The position numbers and the translations under genes were made by a program. Source: CAZUHK01 sp964620345 (GTDB lineage Bacteria > Planctomycetota > Phycisphaerae > Phycisphaerales > Zrk34). Taken from it: DNA of 14,751 nucleotides. Of the stretch, positions 5,470 through 12,184 are shown piece after piece (within the stretch, counting starts at the first letter, position 1; each line of letters begins with the position of its first letter). A model generated the notes under the pieces. It searched no databases and was not told where the DNA came from. It saw only the letters and a program-made list of their open reading frames with translations. The DNA lies in NCBI GenBank assembly GCA_964620345.1, contig CAZUHK010000064.1, positions 1-14,751 of the forward strand. The letters run 5' to 3'.

Positions 5470-7605
5470 ATGCCCGCCGACGCCGCGCCCACTCCGCCGC
5501 CGATTGACCTGACCACCGAGGTGGCGGCGTTGGCGAACGTGGGCGAGCCGCGCGCGGCGGTGCTCAATCGCCTGGGCATTTTCACCGTCGCCGACCTGGT
5601 CAAGCACCTGCCCCACCGCTGGGAGTATCACGCGGGCCGCGCCGCGATCGGCGATTTGCTCGACGGCCCGATCGCCACGGTGCAGGCACAGATCAGAAGC
5701 TGCCGATGGGTGTCGCCACAACGCAAGTTCGGCCCCGGTCGCGGCAAGCCGCAGGGCCGCTTCTCCGCCACGCTCATCGACGACTCGGGCGAGCTCGATG
5801 TCGTCTGGTTCAACGCCCGCTACCTGCGCGACAAGCTCACCGCGGGCATGGAGATCATCGTCACCGGCAAGGTGGTGCGTTACCAGGATCGGTTGCAGAT
5901 GGTCAACCCCAAGTGGCTGCCGGCCGAGTCGGATCGCGCCGCCGAGCACGACGATGAGAAGTATCACCCGATCTACCCCGCCACCGCCGACTTCAGCAGC
6001 GATCAGCTCGAGCGGCTGATCGCCGACGTGCTGCCGGTCGTGCTGCCGCAGATCGAAGATCACCTGGACACCGCGTTTCTCGCCGAGCGTGCGATGCCGC
6101 CGCTGGCCGAGGCCTACCGCATGATGCACGCCCCGCAGCACCCCGAGGAACCGCCGGCCGCGCGGCGACGCCTGGCCTACGACGAGCTGCTGCTGTTGCA
6201 GACCGGCCTGACCATGAAGCGCCACTACACGCAGACCAAGCTCAAGGCCCCGGCGCTGCGCTGGTCCGAGGCGATCGACAAGCACATCCGCGACCGCTTC
6301 CCCTTCGAGCTGACCGAGGCCCAGGGCCACGTGATCCAGCACATCGCGGCCGACCTGCAGCGCACGGTGCCGATGAACCGCCTGCTGCAGGGCGACGTAG
6401 GCAGTGGCAAGACGGTCGTCGCGCTGTACGCGATGCTCATGGCCGTGGCCGACCGCCGGCAGGCGGCGCTGATGGCCCCGACCGAACTGCTGGCCGAGCA
6501 GCACTACCAGTCGATCGCGGAGATGCTCAGCGGATCGAGCGTGCGGCTGGGCCTGCTCACCGGCTCGCTCACGCCCGAGCAGCGCCAAGCCCTGCGCGCC
6601 AGAGTCGAGGCCGGCCACGTGGACATCGTCATCGGCACCCAGGCGCTGCTGACCGAGTCGTTCGGGTTCGCCGACCTCGCGGTGGTCGTGGTCGATGAGC
6701 AGCATCGCTTTGGCGTGGTGCAGCGCGCGGCGATCCGCAGCAAGTCGGCCGACGCGAACACCGTGCCCCATGCCCTGGTCATGACCGCCACGCCGATTCC
6801 CCGCACGCTCTCGCTCACGCTGTTCGGCGACCTGGACGTGTCGACGATCACCGGCCTGCCGCCCGGCCGCCAGCCGATCGACACCCGCGTGGTCGGCCCG
6901 GACAAGCAGCACGAGGTGTACGACTACATCGCCCGCCGCGTCGCCGGCGGCGAGCAGTTGTACATCGTCGTGCCCGCCGTGGATGAGGGCCAGGCCGGCC
7001 TGACCGCGGTGCGCAGCCACGCCGAACGGATGGAGCAGACGTGGTTCGCCGACCAGCGCGTCGCCGCGATCCACGGCCGGCTCAAACGCGACACCCGCGA
7101 GCGCATCATGTACCGCTTCCGTCGAGGCCAGATCAAGGTGCTGGTCGCCACGACGGTGATCGAGGTCGGCGTGGACGTGCCCAACGCCTCGCTGATGATC
7201 GTTGAGCACGCCGAGCGGTTCGGCCTGGCGCAACTGCACCAGCTCCGCGGCCGCGTGGGCCGCGGCAGCAAACGCTCGCTGTGCGTGTTCATCGCCGAGC
7301 CGACCACCGACGACGCGGCCGAGCGCATGAAGGCCATCGCCCAAACGACCGACGGCTTCGCCATCGCCGAGGCCGACCTGCACATCCGCGGCATGGGCGA
7401 GCTGATCGGCACGCGGCAGAGTGGCCTGCCCCCGCTGCGTGTCGCGCAGATCCCCGATGACCTGGAACTGCTTCAGATGGCCCGGCGCGATGCGCGAAAG
7501 ATCATCGCCGACGACCCCGACCTCTCGGCCGACCATCACCGCCTGCTCCGCGCCCGCCTGATGAAACAGTACCGTGAGGCGCTAGGACTGGGGGACGTGG
7601 CGTAA
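5470..7605 (+). CDS. recG: ATP-dependent DNA helicase RecG
   Basis: RecG is a superfamily 2 double-stranded DNA translocase that remodels stalled replication forks and branch-migrates Holliday junctions. The 711-residue protein matches the usual length. An N-terminal wedge region with an OB-fold covers about residues 10-200. Helicase landmarks follow: GDVGSGKT (Walker A) at 308-315, DEQHRFG (motif II) from 409, TATPIPRTL (motif III) near 438, and QLRGRVGRG at 591-599 (motif VI). The C-terminal part, including ADLHIRGMGELIG, is the TRG-type region typical of RecG. It starts 89 nt after the lipoprotein gene, with a possible promoter of its own. It ends 4 nt short of the convergent ParE-type toxin gene. 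A long antisense frame covers most of the gene but is a GC-rich coding artefact. Confidence 0.97.
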   Translation: MPADAAPTPPPIDLTTEVAALANVGEPRAAVLNRLGIFTVADLVKHLPHRWEYHAGRAAIGDLLDGPIATVQAQIRSCRWVSPQRKFGPGRGKPQGRFSATLIDDSGELDVVWFNARYLRDKLTAGMEIIVTGKVVRYQDRLQMVNPKWLPAESDRAAEHDDEKYHPIYPATADFSSDQLERLIADVLPVVLPQIEDHLDTAFLAERAMPPLAEAYRMMHAPQHPEEPPAARRRLAYDELLLLQTGLTMKRHYTQTKLKAPALRWSEAIDKHIRDRFPFELTEAQGHVIQHIAADLQRTVPMNRLLQGDVGSGKTVVALYAMLMAVADRRQAALMAPTELLAEQHYQSIAEMLSGSSVRLGLLTGSLTPEQRQALRARVEAGHVDIVIGTQALLTESFGFADLAVVVVDEQHRFGVVQRAAIRSKSADANTVPHALVMTATPIPRTLSLTLFGDLDVSTITGLPPGRQPIDTRVVGPDKQHEVYDYIARRVAGGEQLYIVVPAVDEGQAGLTAVRSHAERMEQTWFADQRVAAIHGRLKRDTRERIMYRFRRGQIKVLVATTVIEVGVDVPNASLMIVEHAERFGLAQLHQLRGRVGRGSKRSLCVFIAEPTTDDAAERMKAIAQTTDGFAIAEADLHIRGMGELIGTRQSGLPPLRVAQIPDDLELLQMARRDARKIIADDPDLSADHHRLLRARLMKQYREALGLGDVA

Positions 7606-7609
7606 ACGG

Positions 7610-7903
7610 TTACTCGACCTGATCCCGCCAGTAGCCCGGCTCACGGTGCAGGTGCATGACGGCCATGACCTCCAAGCGTTCGCCTCGGCGTCGATAGATC
7701 ACGCCGTATGGGAAGCGACGCATGGGCGCCCGCCGACACTGATCGTCAACCTTGGCAAACGCTTCGGGGAACGCTCGGGCGTGTTCGAGGCATCGATCCG
7801 CCTCGCGAAGAAAGCGGCGCCCGAGACCCGGCTGTTCCGCCTCGTAGTACCGCATCGCAGCCAGGAACTCGGCACGCGCTTTTTCGTTGAAGAAGTAGTT
7901 CAT
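7610..7903 (-). CDS. ParE/RelE-superfamily toxin of a type II toxin-antitoxin module
   Basis: The 97-residue protein has the hallmarks of the ParE_toxin (PF05016) family. These are an N-terminal helix with FNEKARAEFLAAMRYYE (residues 5-21), a Gly-rich turn GLGRRFL (26-32), and a C-terminal sheet with RRFPYGVIYRR (62-72) and VMAVMHLHREPGYW (79-92). ParE toxins poison DNA gyrase while RelE toxins cut mRNA at the ribosome; sequence alone does not decide between them. Its ATG shares the four bases ATGA with the antitoxin stop, so the pair is translationally coupled with the antitoxin first. The stop is 4 nt from the convergent recG stop. Confidence 0.88.
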   Translation of the reverse strand: MNYFFNEKARAEFLAAMRYYEAEQPGLGRRFLREADRCLEHARAFPEAFAKVDDQCRRAPMRRFPYGVIYRRRGERLEVMAVMHLHREPGYWRDQVE

Positions 7904-8148
7904 CCCCGAAGCAGTCGCTCGGCCTCAGTGAAGACCTGTTCGCCCGGAATCAATTCGACTTCACCGCGATCGACTTCCGCACAGCGACGCTTGATCTCCG
8001 CTTTCCATGCCTCGGACAACTCAACCGGCTCCTCCTGATCGAGACTCTCCAGAAGCTTCTCGGCCAGGTATGCCCGCTGACTCCTGGAAAGCTGTAAGGC
8101 CTGTTCCGCCACTTTATCGATTTCGATAGCCAAGAACGCCCCTTTCAT
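7900..8148 (-). CDS. Addiction-module antitoxin, PF09720 (TIGR02574) type
   Basis: This 82-residue acidic protein is the antidote to the adjacent ParE-type toxin. It matches the 'putative addiction module component' family. An N-terminal helical repressor/dimerisation part contains SRSQRAYLAEKLLESL (residues 21-36). The toxin-wrapping tail has SEAWKAEIKRR (45-55) and GEVELIPGEQVF (62-73). Such antitoxins usually repress their own operon, with toxin as co-repressor. The start is uncertain. ATG 8148 lies only 12 nt from a TATAAT box with no Shine-Dalgarno site before it. A TTG at 8133 (giving LAIEIDK) is preceded by AAAGGGG at good spacing and matches the shorter N-terminus usual in the family. 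The gene precedes its toxin and overlaps it by 4 nt. Confidence 0.86.
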   Translation of the reverse strand: MKGAFLAIEIDKVAEQALQLSRSQRAYLAEKLLESLDQEEPVELSEAWKAEIKRRCAEVDRGEVELIPGEQVFTEAERLLRG

Positions 8149-8160
8149 TGAACGAACAAT

Positions 8161-8166
8161 ATTATA
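8161..8166 (-). promoter_or_regulatory. -10 element (TATAAT) of the ParE-type toxin-antitoxin operon
   Basis: On the minus strand a perfect TATAAT occurs 12 nt upstream of the antitoxin ATG. No good -35 lies at 16-18 nt; TTGACC is present but only 2 nt away. Transcription from here would start around 8153-8155, leaving almost no leader before ATG 8148 but a proper leader with AAAGGGG before TTG 8133. Confidence 0.5.
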
Positions 8167-8214
8167 CCGGTCAACATCGCCGAGCCACGCGGATCGTATC
8201 ACCGCCTCGCCCAA

Positions 8215-8242
8215 TTGTCCGCTAGGCCAACGCGGGTACACT
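8215..8242 (+). promoter_or_regulatory. Sigma-70-like promoter of polX
   Basis: TTGTCC at 8215-8220 and TACACT at 8237-8242 are each 4/6 matches to the consensus, separated by 16 nt. Transcription would begin about 6-8 nt further on, essentially at the polX ATG (8251). This predicts a leaderless or near-leaderless mRNA, in line with the absence of a Shine-Dalgarno site there. It lies back to back with the toxin-antitoxin promoter. Confidence 0.42.
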
Positions 8243-8250
8243 GTGCGACC

Positions 8251-9993
8251 ATGTCCTTCAACGGTGAGTTGGTCGAGATTTTCGAGCGCATGGGCGCGGT
8301 GCTGGAACTGACCGGCGCCAATCGGTTCAAGGTGCTGGCCTACCAGCGCGGGGCGCGGGCGATCAAGGACTGCCCGCAAGACCTCGAACCTCTGGCCGAA
8401 GACATCGCCGCCGTGACAGACATCGACGGCATCGGCAAGGGCCTGGCCGAGAAGATCGGCGAGTACGCCAAAACCGGCAAGGTCGAGGAGCACGACGAGC
8501 TGATCGCCGATGTGCCGCCGGGCGTGATCGCGATGCTCGGCATCTCGGGCCTGGGGCCCAAGACGGTCGCGACGCTGTGGAAACAGGGCGGCGTCGAATC
8601 GATCGAGCAGCTCAAGGTCAAGATCGATTCGGGCGAGCTGGCCGACCTGCCGCGCCTCGGCCAGAAGAAGCTGGAGCAGGTCGCCAAGTCGATCCGCTTC
8701 GCCGAGTCGTCCGGCCAGCGCACGCGCATCGGCACGGCCCTGCCGATCGCCCGCCACCTGGTGCAGGAGCTGGAGGCGGTCGAGGGCGTGAAACAGATCG
8801 CCTACGCTGGGTCGCTGCGACGCGGGCAGGAGACGATCGGCGACATCGACATCCTGGCCTCGACCAGCGACCCGGCCGGGCTGAGCAAGGCGTTCGGCTC
8901 GCTCGAAGACGTCAAAGAGGTCCTCGCCGCCGGCGAAACCAAATCGTCGGTCCGCATTGAGGCCGGGATGCAGGTGGACCTGCGCATCGTGCCCGACGAT
9001 CGCTTCGGCGCGGCGCTGGCGTACTTCACCGGCTCCAAGGAGCACAACGTCGCCCTGCGCGAGCGGGCTGTGAAGCGCGACCTGTCGCTCAACGAGTACG
9101 GCCTGTGGAACGCCGGCGAGGCGGACAGGAAGGATGCCACCCCCGTCGCGGCGCGGACCGAGCAGGCGATTTATCACAAGCTGGCCCTGGCCTACATCCC
9201 GCCGGAGCTGCGCGAGCGGCGCGGTGAGATCGCCGCGGCACAGGCCGATGAATTGCCCGACCTGATCGAGATCGACGACATCCGCTGCGAGCTGCACGCG
9301 CACACGACGGCGTCGGACGGGAAGCTGAGCATCGACGAACTGGCCGCGGTCGCGCAGGAGCGCGGCTTTCACACCATCGCCGTGACCGACCACTCGGCCA
9401 GCCAGGTGCAGGCCCACGGCCTGGACGCCCGGCGGCTGGAGCGCCACATCCAGGCCGTGCACGACGCGGACATGCGCAACACCCGGATTCGGATCCTCGC
9501 CGGCGCCGAGGTGGACATCATTGCCGATGGGAAGCTGGACTATTCCAACTCGCTGCTGAAGGAGTTGGACATCGTGGTCGCCAGCCCGCACGCGGCGCTG
9601 TCGCAGGACGCGAAGAAGGCGACAGCGCGGCTGCGGCGCGCGATCGACAATCCCTACGTTCACATCATCGGCCACGCGACCGGTCGATTGGTCGGCAAGC
9701 GCGAGGGGCTGCACCCGGACATGGCCGAGGTGTTCGAGGCCGCGGTCGAGGCCGGCGTGGCGATGGAGATCAATGCCAACCCCATGCGCCTGGACCTGCG
9801 CGACATCCACGCCAAGGCCGCGGTCGAGGCCGGCGTGACGCTCGCGATCAACACCGATGCCCACGCCGCCAACCATTTCGATCTGCTGCACTACGGCATC
9901 CTCACCGCCCGCCGCGCATGGGTCGAAAAACGCCACGTGATCAACTGCCTGGAGCGCGATGAGCTGGAAGCGTGGCTGAAGCGTCGGCGGTAA
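8251..9993 (+). CDS. polX: PolX-family DNA polymerase/3'-5' exonuclease (Pol X domain plus PHP domain)
   Basis: Bacterial PolX combines a gap-filling X-family polymerase with a Mn-dependent PHP nuclease and serves base-excision repair. The 580-residue length is typical. The N-terminal 8-kDa-like helical region (1-80) is followed by helix-hairpin-helix motifs, including IDGIGKGLAEKI near 55-66 and ISGLGPKTV near 95-103. The palm has GSLRRG at 187-192 and GDIDIL, giving the metal ligands Asp198 and Asp200, with the third acid in VDLRI (Asp243). YFTGSKEHN follows. The PHP domain starts near residue 345 and keeps its metal ligands: LHAHT (His349, His351), TDH, GAEVDI, SPH, GHATG, and TDAH (Asp536, His538). 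Both activities should therefore be intact. The start at 8251 is preferred over an in-frame TTG at 8215 because the latter lies in the promoter. Divergent toxin-antitoxin genes lie upstream. Confidence 0.96.
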   Translation: MSFNGELVEIFERMGAVLELTGANRFKVLAYQRGARAIKDCPQDLEPLAEDIAAVTDIDGIGKGLAEKIGEYAKTGKVEEHDELIADVPPGVIAMLGISGLGPKTVATLWKQGGVESIEQLKVKIDSGELADLPRLGQKKLEQVAKSIRFAESSGQRTRIGTALPIARHLVQELEAVEGVKQIAYAGSLRRGQETIGDIDILASTSDPAGLSKAFGSLEDVKEVLAAGETKSSVRIEAGMQVDLRIVPDDRFGAALAYFTGSKEHNVALRERAVKRDLSLNEYGLWNAGEADRKDATPVAARTEQAIYHKLALAYIPPELRERRGEIAAAQADELPDLIEIDDIRCELHAHTTASDGKLSIDELAAVAQERGFHTIAVTDHSASQVQAHGLDARRLERHIQAVHDADMRNTRIRILAGAEVDIIADGKLDYSNSLLKELDIVVASPHAALSQDAKKATARLRRAIDNPYVHIIGHATGRLVGKREGLHPDMAEVFEAAVEAGVAMEINANPMRLDLRDIHAKAAVEAGVTLAINTDAHAANHFDLLHYGILTARRAWVEKRHVINCLERDELEAWLKRRR

Positions 9994-10017
9994 CGCCACT
10001 TTTCGCTTCGCCGCAGC

Positions 10018-10045
10018 TACAATAGCGACACGCCGACGCATGGAG
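10018..10045 (+). promoter_or_regulatory. -10 element and ribosome-binding site of the DUF433/DUF5615 operon
   Basis: A TACAAT hexamer (5/6 to consensus) lies at 10018-10023, 24 nt after the polX stop. Transcription from it would start near 10030. GGAG at 10042-10045 is a good Shine-Dalgarno site 7 nt before ATG 10053. No clear -35 is visible. Confidence 0.5.
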
Positions 10046-10052
10046 CTTGCCG

Positions 10053-10286
10053 ATGACCGAATTCGATCTGATCCAGATTGATCCTGAGGTGATGCAGGGC
10101 CAGCCGTGCGTCAAAGGCACGCGACTGACGGTCCGCCGGGCGCTGACTGTGCTCGGCCAATACCGGGATCGCGACGAGCTGCGCAAAGACTATCCCCAGA
10201 TGACTGATCGGGCGATTGAGCAGGTGTTGGCTTACGCCGCGGCGAACCTGGAAGACCGCGTGGTGCCTCTGAGGCCGGCGTCTTGA
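10053..10286 (+). CDS. DUF433 (PF04255) family antitoxin
   Basis: The 77-residue protein carries the DUF433 core. It begins with an Ile-Asp-Pro-Glu-Val segment (residues 8-12) followed by GQPCVKGTRLTV (15-26). A helix-turn-helix-like segment runs from about residue 24 to 65, ending RAIEQVLAYAA (57-67). DUF433 proteins are VapB-like antitoxins with a DNA-binding fold, usually paired with a DUF5615 PIN-like toxin, as here. ATG 10053 was chosen over a TTG at 10047 because GGAG lies 7 nt ahead of it. The stop TGA overlaps the toxin's TTG start in the four bases TTGA. Autorepression of the promoter at 10018 is likely from family behaviour, not shown by the sequence. Confidence 0.88.
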   Translation: MTEFDLIQIDPEVMQGQPCVKGTRLTVRRALTVLGQYRDRDELRKDYPQMTDRAIEQVLAYAAANLEDRVVPLRPAS

Positions 10287-10654
10287 AGTTCCTGCTCGAT
10301 GAAGGTGTCGCGCTTGGCGCCGCGGGCGAGCTGCGCGATCCGGGCCAGGAGGCGACGCATGTGATTGAAGCAGGGATTGATGGTTCCACCGACAAAGAAC
10401 TGCTGGCGCTGGCAAGGTCGGAGGGTTACATCATTGTCACGTTCGACTCCGCTTTCCACCAGATGCTCGCTCTCGAACACGCCGTCGGCCCTTCGGTCAT
10501 TCGTATCCGCGATGACCGACTGACTACCGCTGAGCAGGTCAGTCGGGTGGTTCTGCTCGTGGCCACGCAGGTGAGTGCGGAACTTGCCGCCGGAGCGATC
10601 GTTTCGGTCACCGCTGGAGGATTGCGAGTACGTCGACTCCCACTGGCGGCGTGA
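10283..10654 (+). CDS. DUF5615 (PF18480) PIN-like toxin
   Basis: The 123-residue product is a PIN-fold protein of the Mut7-C/DUF5615 type, predicted to be a metal-dependent RNase. Acidic residues at the expected places are Asp6 (KFLLDE), Asp37 (STDKELLALA) and Asp55 (VTFDSAF). Middle features match the family, such as GQEATHVIEAGI at 21-32. The start is a TTG that shares TTGA with the upstream antitoxin stop, so its translation depends on coupling; a weak start fits the need to keep toxin below antitoxin. The last 20-25 residues, rich in Val, Ala and Arg, extend beyond the core. The TGA stop overlaps a possible GTG start of acpS and is 5 nt from the preferred ATG. Confidence 0.85.
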   Translation: MKFLLDEGVALGAAGELRDPGQEATHVIEAGIDGSTDKELLALARSEGYIIVTFDSAFHQMLALEHAVGPSVIRIRDDRLTTAEQVSRVVLLVATQVSAELAAGAIVSVTAGGLRVRRLPLAA

Positions 10655-10659
10655 TTCCC

Positions 10660-11046
10660 ATGCCCATCATCGCACACGGCATCGATCTTGTTGAAGTCGC
10701 CCGCATCGCGGCGCTGCTGGCGCGGCACGGCGAGCACTTCGCCGACCGCTGCTTCAGCGCGGCCGAGCGGGCGTACTGCGATGCTCAAGCCAAGCGACGG
10801 GCCGAGCACTACGCGGCAAGGTTCGCCGCGAAGGAAGCCGTGCTCAAGGCCCTGGGCACCGGCTGGCGGCACGGCATCGCGTGGACCGACATCGAAGTCA
10901 CCCGCCGGCCCTCCGGCGAGCCGGGGCTCAAACTTTGCGGCCAGGCCAAGCGGATCGCCGATGACAGGCAAGTGACGCGCTGGACGATCTCATTAACGCA
11001 CACCGACGCCACGGCGATGGCGAGCGTGATCGCCCAAAACGATTGA
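10660..11046 (+). CDS. acpS: Holo-[acyl-carrier-protein] synthase (AcpS)
   Basis: AcpS transfers the 4'-phosphopantetheine arm of coenzyme A to a serine of apo-ACP, making it active for fatty-acid synthesis. The 128-residue product has the family length and both metal-binding motifs: GIDLVEV with Asp9 and RFAAKEAVLKALGTG with Glu59. The C-terminal SLTHTDATAMASV strand (113-125) is also typical. The start at ATG 10660 gives the usual short N-terminus; a GTG at 10651 overlapping the toxin stop is possible. No separate promoter is evident, so this essential gene appears co-transcribed with the DUF433/DUF5615 toxin-antitoxin pair. It is followed by a 94-nt gap containing a new promoter. Confidence 0.95.
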   Translation: MPIIAHGIDLVEVARIAALLARHGEHFADRCFSAAERAYCDAQAKRRAEHYAARFAAKEAVLKALGTGWRHGIAWTDIEVTRRPSGEPGLKLCGQAKRIADDRQVTRWTISLTHTDATAMASVIAQND

Positions 11047-11050
11047 GCAC

Positions 11051-11091
11051 GACCGGCCCGCCGAGGAAAACACTTGACCGGCCCGGGCCGG
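11051..11091. promoter_or_regulatory. Possible operator: direct repeat plus 14-bp palindrome overlapping a promoter
   Basis: The decamer GACCGGCCCG occurs at 11051-11060 and again at 11077-11086, 26 bp apart. The second copy is part of a perfect 14-bp palindrome, CCGGCCCGGGCCGG, at 11078-11091. That palindrome begins inside the -35 box and fills most of the spacer of the promoter at 11074-11101, where a repressor could act. In GC-rich DNA such palindromes arise by chance more often, so the regulatory reading is tentative. Confidence 0.35.
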
Positions 11092-11101
11092 GGCGTAGCA
11101 T
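11074..11101 (+). promoter_or_regulatory. Sigma-70-like promoter for the SPOR-like protein and small basic protein genes
   Basis: TTGACC (5/6) at 11074-11079 and TAGCAT (4/6) at 11096-11101 are separated by 16 nt. Transcription would start near 11108, leaving a leader of about 33 nt that includes a purine-rich stretch with GAGG and AGGG at 11122-11130 before ATG 11141. It is the best-formed promoter in the window. Confidence 0.55.
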
Positions 11102-11140
11102 GGGTTTGTTCAACGCCGGCCGAGGCAGGGACGCACGATC

Positions 11141-11875
11141 ATGGCCGATTCCGATCGCACACCGTTTGAAGTGATCCGGGCCTCGCAATCGCGGCGTGAC
11201 CGCCTGGCGGCGCCCAAGTGGTGGGGCGGGGCGACGGAGAAGCCGGCGCCGCGGCCCGAGGCCGACCGCGGCGGTCGGCCCGGCTGGCTGGCCTGGCTCA
11301 CCGCTCCGCTGACGCTGCGGGCCAACCTTGCCGCGGTTCTGGTGGCGATCGCGGTGGTCGGGGCGGCGGTGATCGTGGCTTACGAGGTGGGCGTGTCACG
11401 CGCCCGGCGGATCGCCGAGACCACCACCGCCCGCTCCACCCGCCTGCTGGCCGACGCCCGCAACCAGCCGATCAACCATCGGCTGATGGTCGTCGACGGC
11501 GAAGACGTGCTCGAAAGCCGCCCCAATGTTCAGCCCGACGACGACACGGCCGCCGCCCGGGCACCCGCCGCCTCGGCCGAGCAGCGCCGGCCGGGGCTTA
11601 ACTACTACTGCCTGGCGACCATGCCCGCCCGGTACGCCAATGAAGCGGAGAAGATGGTGGCGTTTTTGAGGCGAAACCAGGTTGACGCGGCCGTGGTCAG
11701 CGTGCAAAATGACAAGCTTCAACTCATCGCCCTGCAGGGCTTTGAGCGGATCAGTTCGCCCCAGGCCCGTCGCTTCCGCGATCGGCTGCGGGCGCTGGGC
11801 CGGGCCTGGAAAGCCGAGCACGGCGGCTACACCGACTGGCACGACATGTACGCCATCAAGTACCGCGGCGACTGA
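11141..11875 (+). CDS. Single-pass membrane protein with SPOR-like C-terminal domain
   Basis: The 244-residue protein has an N-terminal cytoplasmic part of about 60 residues (TPFEVIRAS at 7-15, then PKWWGG at 25-30). One transmembrane helix follows at about 61-82, then a linker of about 65 residues rich in Ala, Asp and Pro. A globular C-terminal domain covers 152-243, with the pattern strand (NYYCLATM), helix (NEAEKMVAFLRRNQ), strand (DAAVVSV), strand (KLQLIALQGF) and helix (QARRFRDRLRALGRAWK). This order, size and place beyond a single helix resemble a SPOR domain, which binds denuded peptidoglycan glycans at division sites. I infer an envelope role without certainty. A promoter and ribosome-binding site precede it, and the small basic protein gene follows after 23 nt. 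Confidence 0.68.
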   Translation: MADSDRTPFEVIRASQSRRDRLAAPKWWGGATEKPAPRPEADRGGRPGWLAWLTAPLTLRANLAAVLVAIAVVGAAVIVAYEVGVSRARRIAETTTARSTRLLADARNQPINHRLMVVDGEDVLESRPNVQPDDDTAAARAPAASAEQRRPGLNYYCLATMPARYANEAEKMVAFLRRNQVDAAVVSVQNDKLQLIALQGFERISSPQARRFRDRLRALGRAWKAEHGGYTDWHDMYAIKYRGD

Positions 11876-11898
11876 CCGCGGCGCAACGAGGTTGAACC

Positions 11899-12108
11899 AT
11901 GAGCATCGATTCGAGTCTGAAAACCAGTTCCGGCCTCATCCAGCACCGCAACGTGCTGACCCGCGCCGAGCGCATCGCCAAGCTCAAGGATCAGGGCAAG
12001 TTTGACCCCCAGAAGCACACGCCCACCAACCTGCCCAAGGTCGCCAACCGCAAGGTCGTGACCGGCAAGAAGGTCAAGAAGAAGGGCGCGGCCGAGGAAA
12101 ACGAGTAG
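11899..12108 (+). CDS. Small basic protein of the PVC-group family (TIGR04137-like)
   Basis: The 69-residue product has 16 Lys/Arg and matches the 'small basic protein' family found in Planctomycetes, Verrucomicrobia and Chlamydiae. Family landmarks are an N-terminal SLK...GL pattern (residues 6-13), the core RNVLTRAERIAKLK (17-30), a Gly-Lys-Phe step and a LPK motif (45-47). The tail here ends with a cluster of lysines (57, 58, 60-62) before an acidic end. The biochemical role is not established; the charge suggests binding RNA or another polyanion such as the ribosome. GAGG at 11888-11891, 7 nt before the ATG, is a good Shine-Dalgarno site, implying strong translation. A clear intrinsic terminator follows, so the gene is last in its transcript. 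Confidence 0.88.
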   Translation: MSIDSSLKTSSGLIQHRNVLTRAERIAKLKDQGKFDPQKHTPTNLPKVANRKVVTGKKVKKKGAAEENE

Positions 12109-12155
12109 TCGATTTGGGCCGACCGACCCCCGGCCAACCCGGACGCAACCGATCC

Positions 12156-12184
12156 ACGGCGCGACGATGAATCGCGCCGTTTTT
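12156..12184 (+). terminator. Rho-independent terminator after the small basic protein gene
   Basis: A 9-bp perfect stem, ACGGCGCGA (12156-12164) with TCGCGCCGT (12172-12180), encloses a 7-nt loop and runs into TTTTT at 12180-12184. It lies 48 nt after the stop codon. No T-run follows on the opposite strand, so it serves the plus-strand transcript only. Confidence 0.88.

Noticed and set aside
5398..7539. Open frame of 713 codons antisense to recG
   Set aside because: It lies opposite a clear RecG with all helicase motifs. Its product is His-, Arg- and Gly-rich without any recognisable domain, as expected for an antisense frame in GC-rich DNA.
8149..10041. Upstream part of a 713-codon minus-strand frame that runs antisense through polX into the antitoxin
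   Set aside because: Only the last 82 codons (7900-8148) are a real gene. The rest mirrors polX and has no domain. The fusion is an accident of shared frame.
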